Shown here: positions 34,361 to 43,596 of the stretch, piece after piece | Position numbering within the stretch: the first letter of the stretch is position 1 | Layout of the letters: each line of letters opens with the position of its first letter | Source: Bhargavaea cecembensis | Lineage (GTDB): Bacteria > Bacillota > Bacilli > Bacillales_A > Planococcaceae | Direction: 5' to 3' | Assembly (NCBI RefSeq): GCF_000826125.2 | Contig: NZ_LN651372.1 | Location: 51,022 to 115,021 of the forward strand | DNA: 64,000 bases | Program-made: the position numbers and the translations under genes | The notes under the pieces: model-generated | The model's input: only the letters and a program-made list of their open reading frames with translations | What the model was told of the DNA's origin: nothing | Databases searched by the model: none

Positions 34361-34520
34361 TTGATTTCTGTTGCAGGCGGACGCTTTCCGCGGGCACGGC
34401 TTCAGTCGGCGCCAATACGGAGTTTGGCGCCTGCGTCCAAAAGCGAAGCGTTGGACAGCACATGCGGGGTCTTCAGCTCGCGCTGTTCCCGCAGGAGTCG
34501 CCGCCTTCCACTCCAATCAC
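34361..34520. repeat. Dispersed repeat element common in Bacillales genomes
   Basis: One end reads GCAGGCGGACGCTTTCCGCG and the other CCGCAGGAGTCGCCGCCTTC; these are imperfect inverted repeats of each other. The interior has GCTCGCGCTGTTCC and two small hairpins, around TTGGCGCC. I recognise the conserved ends from many Bacillaceae and Planococcaceae genomes, where the element is multicopy and intergenic. It has no transposase; its role is unknown to me. Confidence 0.65.
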
Positions 34521-34603
34521 CACATACAATGCACAATATTTATTTCAACATATATAGCTAATTAACACTTCACGATTGGGTCCTTTATCATTTCCTCAGC
34601 AAC

Positions 34604-34642
34604 AAAAAAACACCGGCAGGCCCTTTGGGGACCCGCCGGCAT
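34604..34642 (-). terminator. Terminator of the siderophore uptake operon
   Basis: On the minus strand, stem GCCGGCGGG/CCTGCCGGT, followed by GTTTTTTT. Confidence 0.85.
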
Positions 34643-34656
34643 TTCATCTCTTCCAA

Positions 34657-35622
34657 TCAAAGGCTGTCTTCGATTTCCGTGATCATTTCTTTCATGGACT
34701 GGAGTCCGCCTCCGGCAAGGTACCAGACTTCACCGTTCAGGTAGACAATCTTATCATTCTTATAGGCGTTCGTCTTTTGAACGAGTTCATTCTCAAGGGA
34801 GGTCTTGACGCTTGAATCTTCGCCGATGGCAGCATCCCGGTCGATGACATACAGAATGTCCGGGTTCGTGTCGAGGATGTACTCGAACGTGATGTTCTGG
34901 CCGTGTGTCGATGCTTCGATCTTTTCATCAGCCGGCTTCACGCCGAACACGTCATGGATGAGGCCGAAGCGGGAGGCTGGGCCGTACGCGCTGACCTTGC
35001 CCTCTGTTCCGAGAACGATCAGGCCTTTTTCATCCATGTTGGACGTCTTTTCCTGAATACCGGCAACGCGTTCGTCGATGTCCGCAAGCTCTTGCTTCAT
35101 TTCATCTTCTTTGTCGAAGATCTTGGCAACCGTGTTCATGTTCTCTTTGAACGAGTTGAGGTAATCGGCTGTATCAAGCGGGATGTAGACTGTCGGTGCG
35201 ATTTCCGCAAACTGGTCATACAGGTCCGCCTGGCGGCCGGAGATGAAGATGACATCCGGCTTGAGCGCATGGATGGCTTCGAAGTCCGGCTCTTTCAGGC
35301 TGCCGACATTCGTATACTCATCGGATGCGTACTTCTCGAGATAAGAAGGGATATTCGCCTGCGGGACACCCTTCACGTCCACGCCGAGTTCGTCAAGTGT
35401 ATCGAGGATGCCGAAGTCGAACACGACGACGTTTTCAGGGTTTTTCTTGACGGGCGCTTCGCCGAGCTCATGCTTGATGGTGATCGTTTCGGTTTCTTCC
35501 GCTTTGTTGTCACCGGACGCATTGCCGCTGTCCGTCTCCTTGCTGCCGGCATCTTTATTGCCGCAGGCGCCAAGGACGAGGATAAACGCCATGAGGATGG
35601 CAAAAATCGAAAACTTTTTCAT
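34657..35622 (-). CDS. Iron-siderophore ABC transporter, substrate-binding lipoprotein (YclQ-like)
   Basis: 321-residue class III binding lipoprotein with signal peptide and lipobox (FILVLGAC, Cys20). FDFGILDTLDELGV followed by VPQANIPSYLEKYAS, and IFISGRQADLYDQF, match the YclQ/FatB/FpuA group that binds petrobactin and related catechol-carboxylate siderophores in Bacillus. Last gene of a four-gene operon controlled by Fur boxes upstream of the first permease. Confidence 0.92.
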   Translation of the reverse strand: MKKFSIFAILMAFILVLGACGNKDAGSKETDSGNASGDNKAEETETITIKHELGEAPVKKNPENVVVFDFGILDTLDELGVDVKGVPQANIPSYLEKYASDEYTNVGSLKEPDFEAIHALKPDVIFISGRQADLYDQFAEIAPTVYIPLDTADYLNSFKENMNTVAKIFDKEDEMKQELADIDERVAGIQEKTSNMDEKGLIVLGTEGKVSAYGPASRFGLIHDVFGVKPADEKIEASTHGQNITFEYILDTNPDILYVIDRDAAIGEDSSVKTSLENELVQKTNAYKNDKIVYLNGEVWYLAGGGLQSMKEMITEIEDSL

Positions 35623-35654
35623 CAGATTGACCTCTCTTGTCTTGTGGAATGTGA

Positions 35655-36416
35655 TCAGGAGTTGAAGTAGACGCAGATCCGGCAGTTGCTCATCTGCTTG
35701 ATCGGAATGTCCATGTCGTAGATTTCTTTCAGCGAATCCGAGTTGATGATGTCTTCGGTCGGCCCGTCTTTCACGACCCGCCCGTTTTTCAGCGCGACGA
35801 TGCGGTCCGAATAAACCGATGCAAAGTTGATGTCGTGCAGGACAATGACGACCGTCTTGCCGAGCTCATCGACGAGCCTGCGAAGGATCTTCATGATCTG
35901 GACGGAGTGCTTCATGTCAAGGTTGTTGAGCGGCTCATCGAGCAGGATGTACTCCGTATCCTGCGCAATGACCATGGAAATGAATGCACGCTGGCGCTGG
36001 CCGCCCGACAGCTCATCAAGGAAACTGTGCTGGATGTCGTCCAGGGCCATATAGTCGATCGCCTGGTCGATGATGCGCAGATCCTCTGCATTCAGCCGTC
36101 CCTTCGAGTGAGGGAACCGGCCGAACGACACAAGTTCGCGCACCGTCAAGCGGACGTTCATGAAGTTGGATTGCTTCAGGATGGAAACGCGCTTCGAGAA
36201 CTCATCGGATTTCATCTTGCGGACATCATCCTTGTCGACGAGCACTTCACCTGTATCCGCATCAAGCAGCCGGCTGACCATCGAGAGGAGCGTGGACTTC
36301 CCCGCTCCGTTCGGCCCGATGAACGAGGTGATCTTGCCGCGCTGGATATTGACAGAGACTTTTTCGACGACGGCTTTCTTGCCATAAAACTTGGACAGTT
36401 CACGGACTTGGATCAT
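35655..36416 (-). CDS. Iron-siderophore ABC transporter, ATP-binding protein (YclP-like)
   Basis: 253-residue ATPase: Walker A GPNGAGKSTLLSM, signature LSGGQRQRAFISMVIAQ, Walker B YILLDEPLNNLD, H-loop VIVLHDINFAS. Energises the two permeases upstream. Overlaps the preceding permease gene by 4 bp. Confidence 0.95.
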   Translation of the reverse strand: MIQVRELSKFYGKKAVVEKVSVNIQRGKITSFIGPNGAGKSTLLSMVSRLLDADTGEVLVDKDDVRKMKSDEFSKRVSILKQSNFMNVRLTVRELVSFGRFPHSKGRLNAEDLRIIDQAIDYMALDDIQHSFLDELSGGQRQRAFISMVIAQDTEYILLDEPLNNLDMKHSVQIMKILRRLVDELGKTVVIVLHDINFASVYSDRIVALKNGRVVKDGPTEDIINSDSLKEIYDMDIPIKQMSNCRICVYFNS

Positions 36417-37363
36417 GCGGATCGACTCTCCTTAAGTAGTAGATAGATGAAGTACACGCCGCCGACGAAGTTGATGATGACGCTCAGCGTCGTCGAGAAC
36501 GTGAAGACGCGTTCCACGATCCACTGGCCGCCGATCAGCATGAGCAGGCTCATGCCGACCGCGCCGGTGATCAGGATGGAGTGCTTGAAGGATCTGAGGA
36601 ACTGGTAACTCAAGTTGGCCACGATCAGGCCGAAGAACGTAATCGGCCCGACGAGCGCAGTGGAGACCGCGATCAGCACAGATGACAGGACGAGCGTCTG
36701 CTTGACGAGCCGGTCATACGGGACGCCGAGGTTGACGGCGATGTCCCGGCCGAGCGAAATGACGTCCATATAGCGGAGCTGGCGCCACCCGATCGCGATG
36801 CAGACGGCTACGACCGCCGCCGACAGCCAGACGAGGTCCGAGTTGACGTTATTGAAGCTTGCGAACATCCGGTCCTGCACCCGGAGGAACTCATTCGGAT
36901 CGATGAGCACTTGCAGGAAAGTCGATATGCTTCCGAAGAAAGTACCGACGATAATCCCGACGAGCAACAGGAAGTAGACCGGACGCTGCCCTTTTTTGAA
37001 TAGAAACTGATAAAGCAGCAGGGCGAAGATGATCATCACGGCCACCGACAGGACGAAGTTCACCTGTTTGTTGACGACCGTCACGTGGGTCGAGCCCAGG
37101 AAGAAGATGATCACCGTCTGGAGAAGCAGATAAAGCGAATCCAGCCCCATGATGCTCGGCGTCAGGATGCGGTTCTGCGTGATCGTCTGGAAGACGACCG
37201 TCGCATAGGCGATGGCGACGCCCGTGATGGCCATGGCTGCGACCTTCACGCCCCTTCTCGGGAGGGCGTAGTCGAAGCTGCCGTTCAGGCCGTGGAACAG
37301 ATACAGCCCGGCGAATATGGCGGCCGCCGCATAAAGGATGATCAGCTTGTAGGAGTCACGCAT
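36413..37363 (-). CDS. Iron-siderophore ABC transporter permease (YclO-like)
   Basis: 316-residue FecCD-type permease with nine to ten helices; the coupling region is GRDIAVNLGVPYDRLVKQ and the C terminus has GPITFFGLIVANLSYQFL. Pairs with the preceding gene's product to form the membrane channel. Overlaps both neighbours by 4 to 8 bp. Confidence 0.94.
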   Translation of the reverse strand: MRDSYKLIILYAAAAIFAGLYLFHGLNGSFDYALPRRGVKVAAMAITGVAIAYATVVFQTITQNRILTPSIMGLDSLYLLLQTVIIFFLGSTHVTVVNKQVNFVLSVAVMIIFALLLYQFLFKKGQRPVYFLLLVGIIVGTFFGSISTFLQVLIDPNEFLRVQDRMFASFNNVNSDLVWLSAAVVAVCIAIGWRQLRYMDVISLGRDIAVNLGVPYDRLVKQTLVLSSVLIAVSTALVGPITFFGLIVANLSYQFLRSFKHSILITGAVGMSLLMLIGGQWIVERVFTFSTTLSVIINFVGGVYFIYLLLKESRSA

Positions 37364-38306
37364 AGGCTTTCCCCCTGAACAGCAGGTAGAGGAAAATCCC
37401 GCTGCCGATGACCCCGACCATCAGGCTGATCGAGATTTCATATGGATAGATGAGCACACGTCCGAGAATGTCGCAGAGGAGCAGGAAAATCGCCCCGAGA
37501 AGCGCCGTGTGCGGCAATGTCTTCTGTAAATGGTCCCCTTTCATGATGGAGACGATGTTCGGGATGATGAGGCCAAGGAACGGAATCATGCCGACCGTGA
37601 GGACGACCGTCGTCGTGATCAACGCAACGAGGATCAGCCCAAAGTTGAGCACCCAGCGGTAGTTGAGTCCGAGGTTCTTCGAGAAGTCTTCTCCCATGCC
37701 CGCGACCGTGAACCGGTTGGCGTACAGGTAGGCGATGATCAGGACCGGGATGCTGATGTACAGCAGCTCGTAGCGTCCTTTCATGATCATCGAGAAATCC
37801 CCCTGCAGCCAGGCCGACATGTTTTGGATGACATTCGCCCGGTAGGCAAAGAATGTCGTCAGCGAGGAGAGGATATTCCCGAACATGAGACCGACGAGCG
37901 GGATGAAAATCGCGTCCTTGAACTTGATGCGCTCGAGGATCTGCATGAACAGCAGCGTGCCGGCAAGTGCGAATGCAAACGCGATGGCCATCTTCTCGAG
38001 GGTCGTCGCATTCGCGAAAAGCAGCATCGAGACGAGGATCCCCAGCCGCGTCGCATCAAGCGTCCCGGCTGTCGTCGGCGATACAAACTTATTGCGGCTC
38101 AGCTGCTGCATGATCAGTCCGGTAATGCTCATCCCTGCTCCTGCGAGCAAGATGGCGATGAGCCTCGGAAGCCGGCTGATCAGGAATATTTCCATTTCTT
38201 CGGATCCTGGATTCAGGAGATCCGCTGGTGTGATGCTGCTCGCCCCGACGAACAAAGAAAGGAACGACAGGACGAGGAGCCCGGCGAGCAAGTAACGTTT
38301 CTTCAT
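37356..38306 (-). CDS. Iron-siderophore ABC transporter permease (YclN-like)
   Basis: 316-residue FecCD permease, first gene of the operon. MKKRYLLAGLLVLSFLSLFV starts the first helix; LISRLPRLIAILLAGAGMSI and GMIPFLGLIIPNIVSIMKGD are family blocks. The ATG at 38306 gives the same length as its partner; the frame is open further upstream across the promoter and Fur box, which is clearly not coding. Operon order is N-O-P-Q as in B. subtilis. Confidence 0.94.
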   Translation of the reverse strand: MKKRYLLAGLLVLSFLSLFVGASSITPADLLNPGSEEMEIFLISRLPRLIAILLAGAGMSITGLIMQQLSRNKFVSPTTAGTLDATRLGILVSMLLFANATTLEKMAIAFAFALAGTLLFMQILERIKFKDAIFIPLVGLMFGNILSSLTTFFAYRANVIQNMSAWLQGDFSMIMKGRYELLYISIPVLIIAYLYANRFTVAGMGEDFSKNLGLNYRWVLNFGLILVALITTTVVLTVGMIPFLGLIIPNIVSIMKGDHLQKTLPHTALLGAIFLLLCDILGRVLIYPYEISISLMVGVIGSGIFLYLLFRGKAYA

Positions 38307-38353
38307 GGCTATCCCCGATGCATAACTATTTGAAAGGCGATTGAGAATGTTCC

Positions 38354-38372
38354 GTTGAAAATGATTATCAAC
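38354..38372. promoter_or_regulatory. Fur box 1
   Basis: GTTGAAAATGATTATCAAC, close to the TGATAATGATTATCA consensus and nearly palindromic; downstream of the -10 of the siderophore promoter. Confidence 0.85.
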
Positions 38373-38388
38373 GCCCTTCGCAATGCCT

Positions 38389-38416
38389 ATTATAGCACGG
38401 GCGCAAGTGATGTCAA
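38389..38416 (-). promoter_or_regulatory. Sigma-A promoter of the siderophore uptake operon
   Basis: On the minus strand TTGACA and TATAAT with a 16-bp spacer, flanked on both sides by Fur boxes. Confidence 0.85.
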
Positions 38417-38421
38417 AGGAT

Positions 38422-38441
38422 AATTGAAAATGATTATCAGT
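38422..38441. promoter_or_regulatory. Fur box 2
   Basis: AATTGAAAATGATTATCAGT, upstream of the -35 box. It shares the 15-base core TGAAAATGATTATCA with box 1, 68 bp away. Confidence 0.8.
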
Positions 38442-38554
38442 GAGAGCGGCGTTTGATGAGATTGTCATGGAAATGTGCGAGGATTTGGGAAATGTAGGGG
38501 CTTTGGGGGGCTTTGGGGGGATGTGCGTGGGGACTTAGAGGGACGTTTTTCGGC

Positions 38555-38690
38555 CGGGGATTTTCGAAGGCGCATGGCGGGGATTCAGAGGCGCGCGGAC
38601 CGTTTCTGGAGGCGTGTTCTTTGCCACGGATTTTTCGAAGGCGCACTATGCGTTTTCGGAGGCGCGATCGTCGTCCGTCAGGCGCGCCCT
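38555..38690. repeat. Array G: degenerate 21-bp repeats with TTTTCGAAGGCGC core
   Basis: The GGCGC landmark recurs at 38569, 38590, 38611, 38640, 38661 and 38681 (steps 21, 21, 29, 21, 20). Units resemble TTTTCGAAGGCGC or TTTTCGGAGGCGC with variable tails. Just upstream, GGGGCTTTGG is repeated with a 10-bp step. Lies between the Fur-box region and the truncated ABC gene. Confidence 0.7.
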
Positions 38691-38764
38691 GGCCCTCCCC
38701 CGGACCGACTCTTCATATTTATGCCCTTCTCCGGCCTGCACATTCTCCCGCAATCCGGACAAGG

Positions 38765-38792
38765 AAAAACCCGCGGCATCACGGCCGCGGGT
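38765..38792 (-). terminator. Orphan terminator-like hairpin at the ABC gene break
   Basis: On the minus strand, stem ACCCGCGG/CCGCGGGT followed by TTTTT. No minus-strand gene ends here. Confidence 0.6.
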
Positions 38793-38801
38793 GCACAGGT
38801 C

Positions 38802-39365
38802 TTATTGCTGGAGATCAACGGCGACGGCATCGATATCCGGGACATGACGATGCAGTCGCTCCGCGCCCAGATCGGCATCGTCCAGCAGGATGTCTTCCTG
38901 TTCACCGGAACGATTTTCGAAAACATCGCCTACGGAAAGCTCGGAGCCACCGAGGAAGAAGTGTATGAAGCGGCGCGCAAGGCCCACCTGGAAGAGTTCA
39001 TCGCTGATCTGCAGGACGGCTATGCAACCGAAATCGGCGAACGCGGACTGAAGCTGTCCGGCGGCCAGAAGCAACGGCTCGCCATCGCCCGCATGTTCCT
39101 CAAGAACCCTCCGATTTTGATCTTGGACGAAGCGACTTCCGCACTCGACACCGAAACCGAGCGCATCATCCAGCAGTCGCTCGCCGAACTGTCAGAAGAT
39201 CGGACGACGCTCGTCATCGCCCACCGGCTCGCGACCATCCGCGACGCCGACCGTGTCCTCGTCGTCACGAAAGACGGCATCGCCGAAGACGGAACGTATG
39301 ATGAACTCGTTCGAAAAGGCGGCCTGTTCGCCCGGCTGCATAATATCCAGTTCCAGGAAGTGTGA
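38802..39365 (+). pseudogene. ABC exporter remnant (C-terminal half of the ATPase domain)
   Basis: About 187 codons match the end of a fused ABC exporter: GIDIRDMTMQSLRAQIGIVQ, then QDVFLFTGTIFENIAYG (Q-loop region), signature LSGGQKQRLAIARMF, Walker B ILILDEATSALD and H-loop LVIAHRLATIRDADRV. The membrane domain and Walker A are missing; homology stops at about 38802 and no ribosome binding site is near. The open frame upstream is low-complexity repeat sequence. Remaining codons are intact and a terminator follows, so the deletion or rearrangement may be recent. Confidence 0.85.
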
Positions 39366-39372
39366 TCAGTGA

Positions 39373-39403
39373 CCCCGTTCCTTTTGAGGAATGGGGCTTT
39401 TTT
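39373..39403 (+). terminator. Terminator of the former ABC exporter gene
   Basis: Stem CCCCGTTCC/GGAATGGGG followed by CTTTTTT. Confidence 0.88.
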
Positions 39404-39503
39404 GATGAGGCTCGGGGATGACTCCCGCCGGGTATGGACACATCGATAAATTTGCAGTACGATAAGTCGGTTGAATAAATCCATTTTTTCGGAGGTCCTG
39501 AAA

Positions 39504-40559
39504 GTGAACGACCCTGCAACAAGCCCGTCTTCTTCAAAACGGACGGTATTATATGTGGCCTTATTCCTGCTCGTCGCGGTGGCCGGCCTCGCCTATGTGA
39601 AGTGGATGCCCTATTACGGCAAGAGCCTCACGGCCGCGACCACTCATTCCATCGGTGACTCGATCCTCGGCGACCCGGCGGATTCCGGCTTCTCCTGGGC
39701 CGGCACTTGGTCATATGTCATCTCATACTTCAACGCCGTCTGGAAGGCCGCCATACTCGGGATCCTGCTCGGCTCGCTCGTCCAGGTGCTCATTCCGTCG
39801 AACTGGCTGATGCGCGTTCTTGGCAAAACATCATTTGGCAGCACAGCGATCGGCGGGCTGTCCTCGCTGCCGGGAATGATGTGCACATGCTGTGCAGCAC
39901 CGGTCGCAGCCGGCCTTCGCAAAAAGAATGTCTCGGTCGGCGCCGCGCTCGCATTCTGGCTCGGGAACCCTGTGCTTAATCCGGCAGTCCTCATTTTCAT
40001 GACATTCGTCCTGTCCTGGAAGTTCACGCTTCTGCGCGTCGGCTTCGGACTCCTGCTCGTCTTCGGGGTCAGCTATCTTGCCAACCGGTTCGCGCCGAAT
40101 GCGGTGCCCGCCGAAGTGGACCGGGTCGTGGAGAAAGCCGAGGAAGACGACGGCGGACCATTCTTCGCCCGTTGGATGAAGAGCCTCGGGACGATGGCAC
40201 TTTATGTCCTGCCGACCTACTTCCTCTCCGTCCTGGTCATCGCACTCGTCCGGCCGTGGCTGTTCCCGCTCGTCGCAGACGTTTCGCCGAATACTGTCCT
40301 GATGATCGTGCTTTTCGCGATCGGCGGCATGCTGTTCGTCATTCCGACAGCCGCCGAAATCCCGATCATCCAGACGTTCATGTCAGCAGGACTCGGCGCC
40401 GGCCCGGCCGGTGCACTGCTCCTCACGCTTCCCGCCATCAGCCTGCCGTCGCTGCTGCTCGTCGCCCGCTCCTTCCCGCGCAAAGTCCTGTGGTTCACCG
40501 CAGGCTCGGTTGTATTGCTCGGGATTGCGAGCGGTCTGACCGGACTATTGGTGCTATAG
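39504..40559 (+). CDS. Putative permease, UPF0718/YraQ type with CTCC motif
   Basis: 351 residues with about eight to ten helices in two inverted halves. The first half ends in SLPGMMCTCCAAPVAAGLRK; the second has FVIPTAAEIPIIQTFMSAGL. This is the YraQ/ArsP superfamily (old DUF318). ArsP members export trivalent methylarsenicals through cysteines; the CTCC cluster here suggests soft-metal or thiol chemistry, but the substrate is not known. GTG start with GGAGG upstream. Stands alone, terminated at 40563-40599. Confidence 0.82.
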   Translation: MNDPATSPSSSKRTVLYVALFLLVAVAGLAYVKWMPYYGKSLTAATTHSIGDSILGDPADSGFSWAGTWSYVISYFNAVWKAAILGILLGSLVQVLIPSNWLMRVLGKTSFGSTAIGGLSSLPGMMCTCCAAPVAAGLRKKNVSVGAALAFWLGNPVLNPAVLIFMTFVLSWKFTLLRVGFGLLLVFGVSYLANRFAPNAVPAEVDRVVEKAEEDDGGPFFARWMKSLGTMALYVLPTYFLSVLVIALVRPWLFPLVADVSPNTVLMIVLFAIGGMLFVIPTAAEIPIIQTFMSAGLGAGPAGALLLTLPAISLPSLLLVARSFPRKVLWFTAGSVVLLGIASGLTGLLVL

Positions 40560-40562
40560 TTG

Positions 40563-40599
40563 AAACCCCCTGTCCCTTTTTAGCGGGCGGGGGGTTTTT
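40563..40599 (+). terminator. Terminator of the CTCC permease gene
   Basis: Stem AAACCCCCTGTCCC/GGGCGGGGGGTTT followed by TT. Confidence 0.85.
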
Positions 40600-40640
40600 G
40601 ACTTTAGGAAGGGCCCGCTTCGCTTATTGGGCAAATGGGA

Positions 40641-40745
40641 GAGTGTCAACTTTGTTATGGCGAGTGTCAATCTTTTTATGTCGAGTGCTAATTTTAATCG
40701 GGTGAATGGCAACTTTGCGAGTGTAAGTGTCAACTTCGGCAAAGA
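40641..40745. repeat. Array H1: five 21-bp units of the GAGTGTCAACTT family
   Basis: Units start at 40641, 40662, 40683, 40704 and 40725 with heads GAGTGTCAACTT, GAGTGTCAATCT, GAGTGCTAATTT, GAATGGCAACTT and AAGTGTCAACTT. All steps are 21 bp. The same head occurs in arrays C1 and E1. Confidence 0.93.
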
Positions 40746-40796
40746 GTGGAGTGTGCTTCAATTGGTGAGCCGCCTGTGGAGGAACGTTTGGCTCAA

Positions 40797-41458
40797 TGTA
40801 TTGTAAACCTGCTCTCCATATTTCAAATCCCTCTCCCATATTGTAAATCTACTCTCCATATTTCAATTTCCCCTCTCATATTGTAATTCTGCCCTCCATG
40901 TTTTAAATTCCCTCTCCATATTGTAAATCCACTCTCCATGTTTCAAATCCCTCTCCCATATTGTAAATCTACTCTCCATATTTCAATTTCCCCTCTCCAT
41001 ATTGTAAATCCACTCTCCATATTTCAAATCCCTCTGCCATATTGTAAATCTGCTCTCCATGTTTTAAATTCTCTCTCCATATTGTAAATCCACTCTCCAT
41101 GTTTCAAATCCCTCTCCCATATTGTAAATCTACTCTCCATATTTCAATTTCCCCTCTCCATATTGTAAATCTGCTTTCCATATTTCAAATCCCTCTGCCA
41201 TATTGTAAACCTGCTCTCCATATTTCAAATCCCTCTCCCATATTATAAATCTACTCTCCATATTTCAATTTCCCCTCCCATATTGTAAATCTACTCTCCA
41301 TATTTTAAATTCCCTCTCCATATTATAATTCCGCTCTCTATGTTTCAATTTCCCCTCCCATATTGTAAATCCACTCTCCATATTTCAAATCCCTCTGCCA
41401 TATTGTAAATCCACTCTCCATATTTCAAATCCTGCCGCCCTATTGTAATTTCCACGCT
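40797..41458. repeat. Array H2: about 33 copies of an AT-rich 20-bp repeat
   Basis: CATATT landmarks recur every 20 bp from 40797 to 41439, with two 21-bp steps. Two unit types alternate, CATATTGTAAATCYACTCTC and CATATTTCAAATCCCTCTCC, giving a 40-bp dimer. A three-unit block recurs at 120 and 180 bp, showing later amplification. About 660 bp with no gene; much more AT-rich than its surroundings. Confidence 0.97.
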
Positions 41459-41484
41459 CCCCTTGCACCCCCAACTCCTCAATC

Positions 41485-41523
41485 AAAAAACCGGAAGCCC
41501 GCGATGACTGCGGGCTTCCGGTT
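41485..41523 (-). terminator. Terminator of the peptide transporter operon
   Basis: On the minus strand, stem ACCGGAAGCCCGC/GCGGGCTTCCGGT followed by TTTTT. Confidence 0.9.
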
Positions 41524-41531
41524 TGTTCTTA

Positions 41532-42534
41532 TTAAAATGCGGCGGTTTCCATGTAGTTCGGCTGCAGTTCGCCGCTTTCGATTTCTTCGACGAAGTGGCA
41601 GGCGGCTTCGTGGCCTTCTTTCATGCTGTCGTGGCGGTAGAGTTCCGGCACGTCGGTGCGGCATTTTTCCTGGGCGAACGGGCACCGGGTGTGGAACCGG
41701 CAGCCGGTCGGCGGGTCGATCGGAGACGGGACATCGCCGCGGAGGACGATGTGGTTCCGTTCACGGTCGGGATCCGGCACGGGAATGGCCGACAGGAGTG
41801 CCTTCGTGTATGGGTGTTTCGGGCTGTCGAAGATCGAGTGCTTGTCGCCGATCTCCATGATTTTCCCGAGATACATGACGATGACGCGGTCCGAGATGTG
41901 CCGGACGACGCCGAGGTCATGGGAGATGAACAGATAGGTCAAGTTGTATTCTTTCTGCAGTTCGGCGAGCAGGTTCAGCACCTGCGCCTGGATCGATACG
42001 TCAAGCGCCGAGACGGCCTCGTCGCAGATGATGAGCTTCGGGTCCACGGAAAGGGCGCGGGCAATGCCGATCCGCTGTCGCTGGCCGCCGGAAAATTCAT
42101 GGGGATAGCGGTCCGCCTGCGCGGCATTCAGCCCGACCGTTTCGAGCAGCTCGATGATCCGTTTTCGGCGGTCCTTTCTCGGGAGCACTTTCTGGATTTC
42201 CATCGCTTCATTCAGAACGTCCGAGACGGTCTGGCGAGGGTTGATCGACGCGTACGGGTCCTGGAAGATGATCTGCAGGTCCTTCCGGTGCTTCCGCATG
42301 TCGCCTTTCGATAAGGTTGTCAGGTCTTCCCCTTCAAAGAACACCTTTCCTTCGGTCGGTTCCTCAAGCCGCAGGATGGCGCGTCCGGTCGTCGACTTGC
42401 CGCAGCCGGATTCGCCGACGATGGAGACGGTTTCGCCTTCATGTACGGTGAAGCTGATGTCATCGACCGCTTTGACGTGGTTGACCGTCCGGCCGAGGAA
42501 GCCGCCCTTGATCGGGAAATACTGTTTCAGCCCG

Positions 42535-42563
<29 letters not shown>
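41532..42563 (-). CDS. Peptide ABC transporter ATP-binding protein (OppF/DppF type)
   Basis: 343-residue ATPase: Walker A GESGCGKSTTGRAIL, signature FSGGQRQRIGIARAL, Walker B LIICDEAVSALD, and the C-terminal oligopeptide-transporter domain with four cysteines expected for the Fe-S-like motif (CRFHTRCPFAQEKC). TTG start at 42563 with GGAGGTGG upstream; it overlaps oppD by 29 bp. Last gene of the C-B-D-F operon. Confidence 0.94.
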
Positions 42564-43560
<997 letters not shown>

Positions 43561-43596
43561 GTTGCTTCCCCCTTGGGCCCATTGGCCGGTTCTGAA

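Larger units (their letters stand above)
34127..34656. other. Non-coding gap with dispersed Bacillales repeat
   Basis: 530 bp between two minus-strand genes. It contains a dispersed GC-rich repeat at 34361-34520, a GGCGCTAAGCGCC palindrome at about 34269, a run of AT-rich sequence, and the terminator of the siderophore operon. No gene is apparent. Confidence 0.6.

Noticed and set aside
38475-38801. N-terminal part of the truncated ABC protein
   Set aside because: The open frame upstream of the break is low-complexity repeat sequence (array G) with no membrane helices or Walker A and no ribosome binding site.
40797-41458. CRISPR array
   Set aside because: Units follow each other without unique spacers of 30 bases or more, the unit is only 20 bp, and no cas gene is present in the window.
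40641-41458. Iteron-type replication origin
   Set aside because: Repeat length fits iterons, but there is no Rep gene or DnaA box cluster, and similar arrays occur at nine other gaps among chromosomal housekeeping genes.
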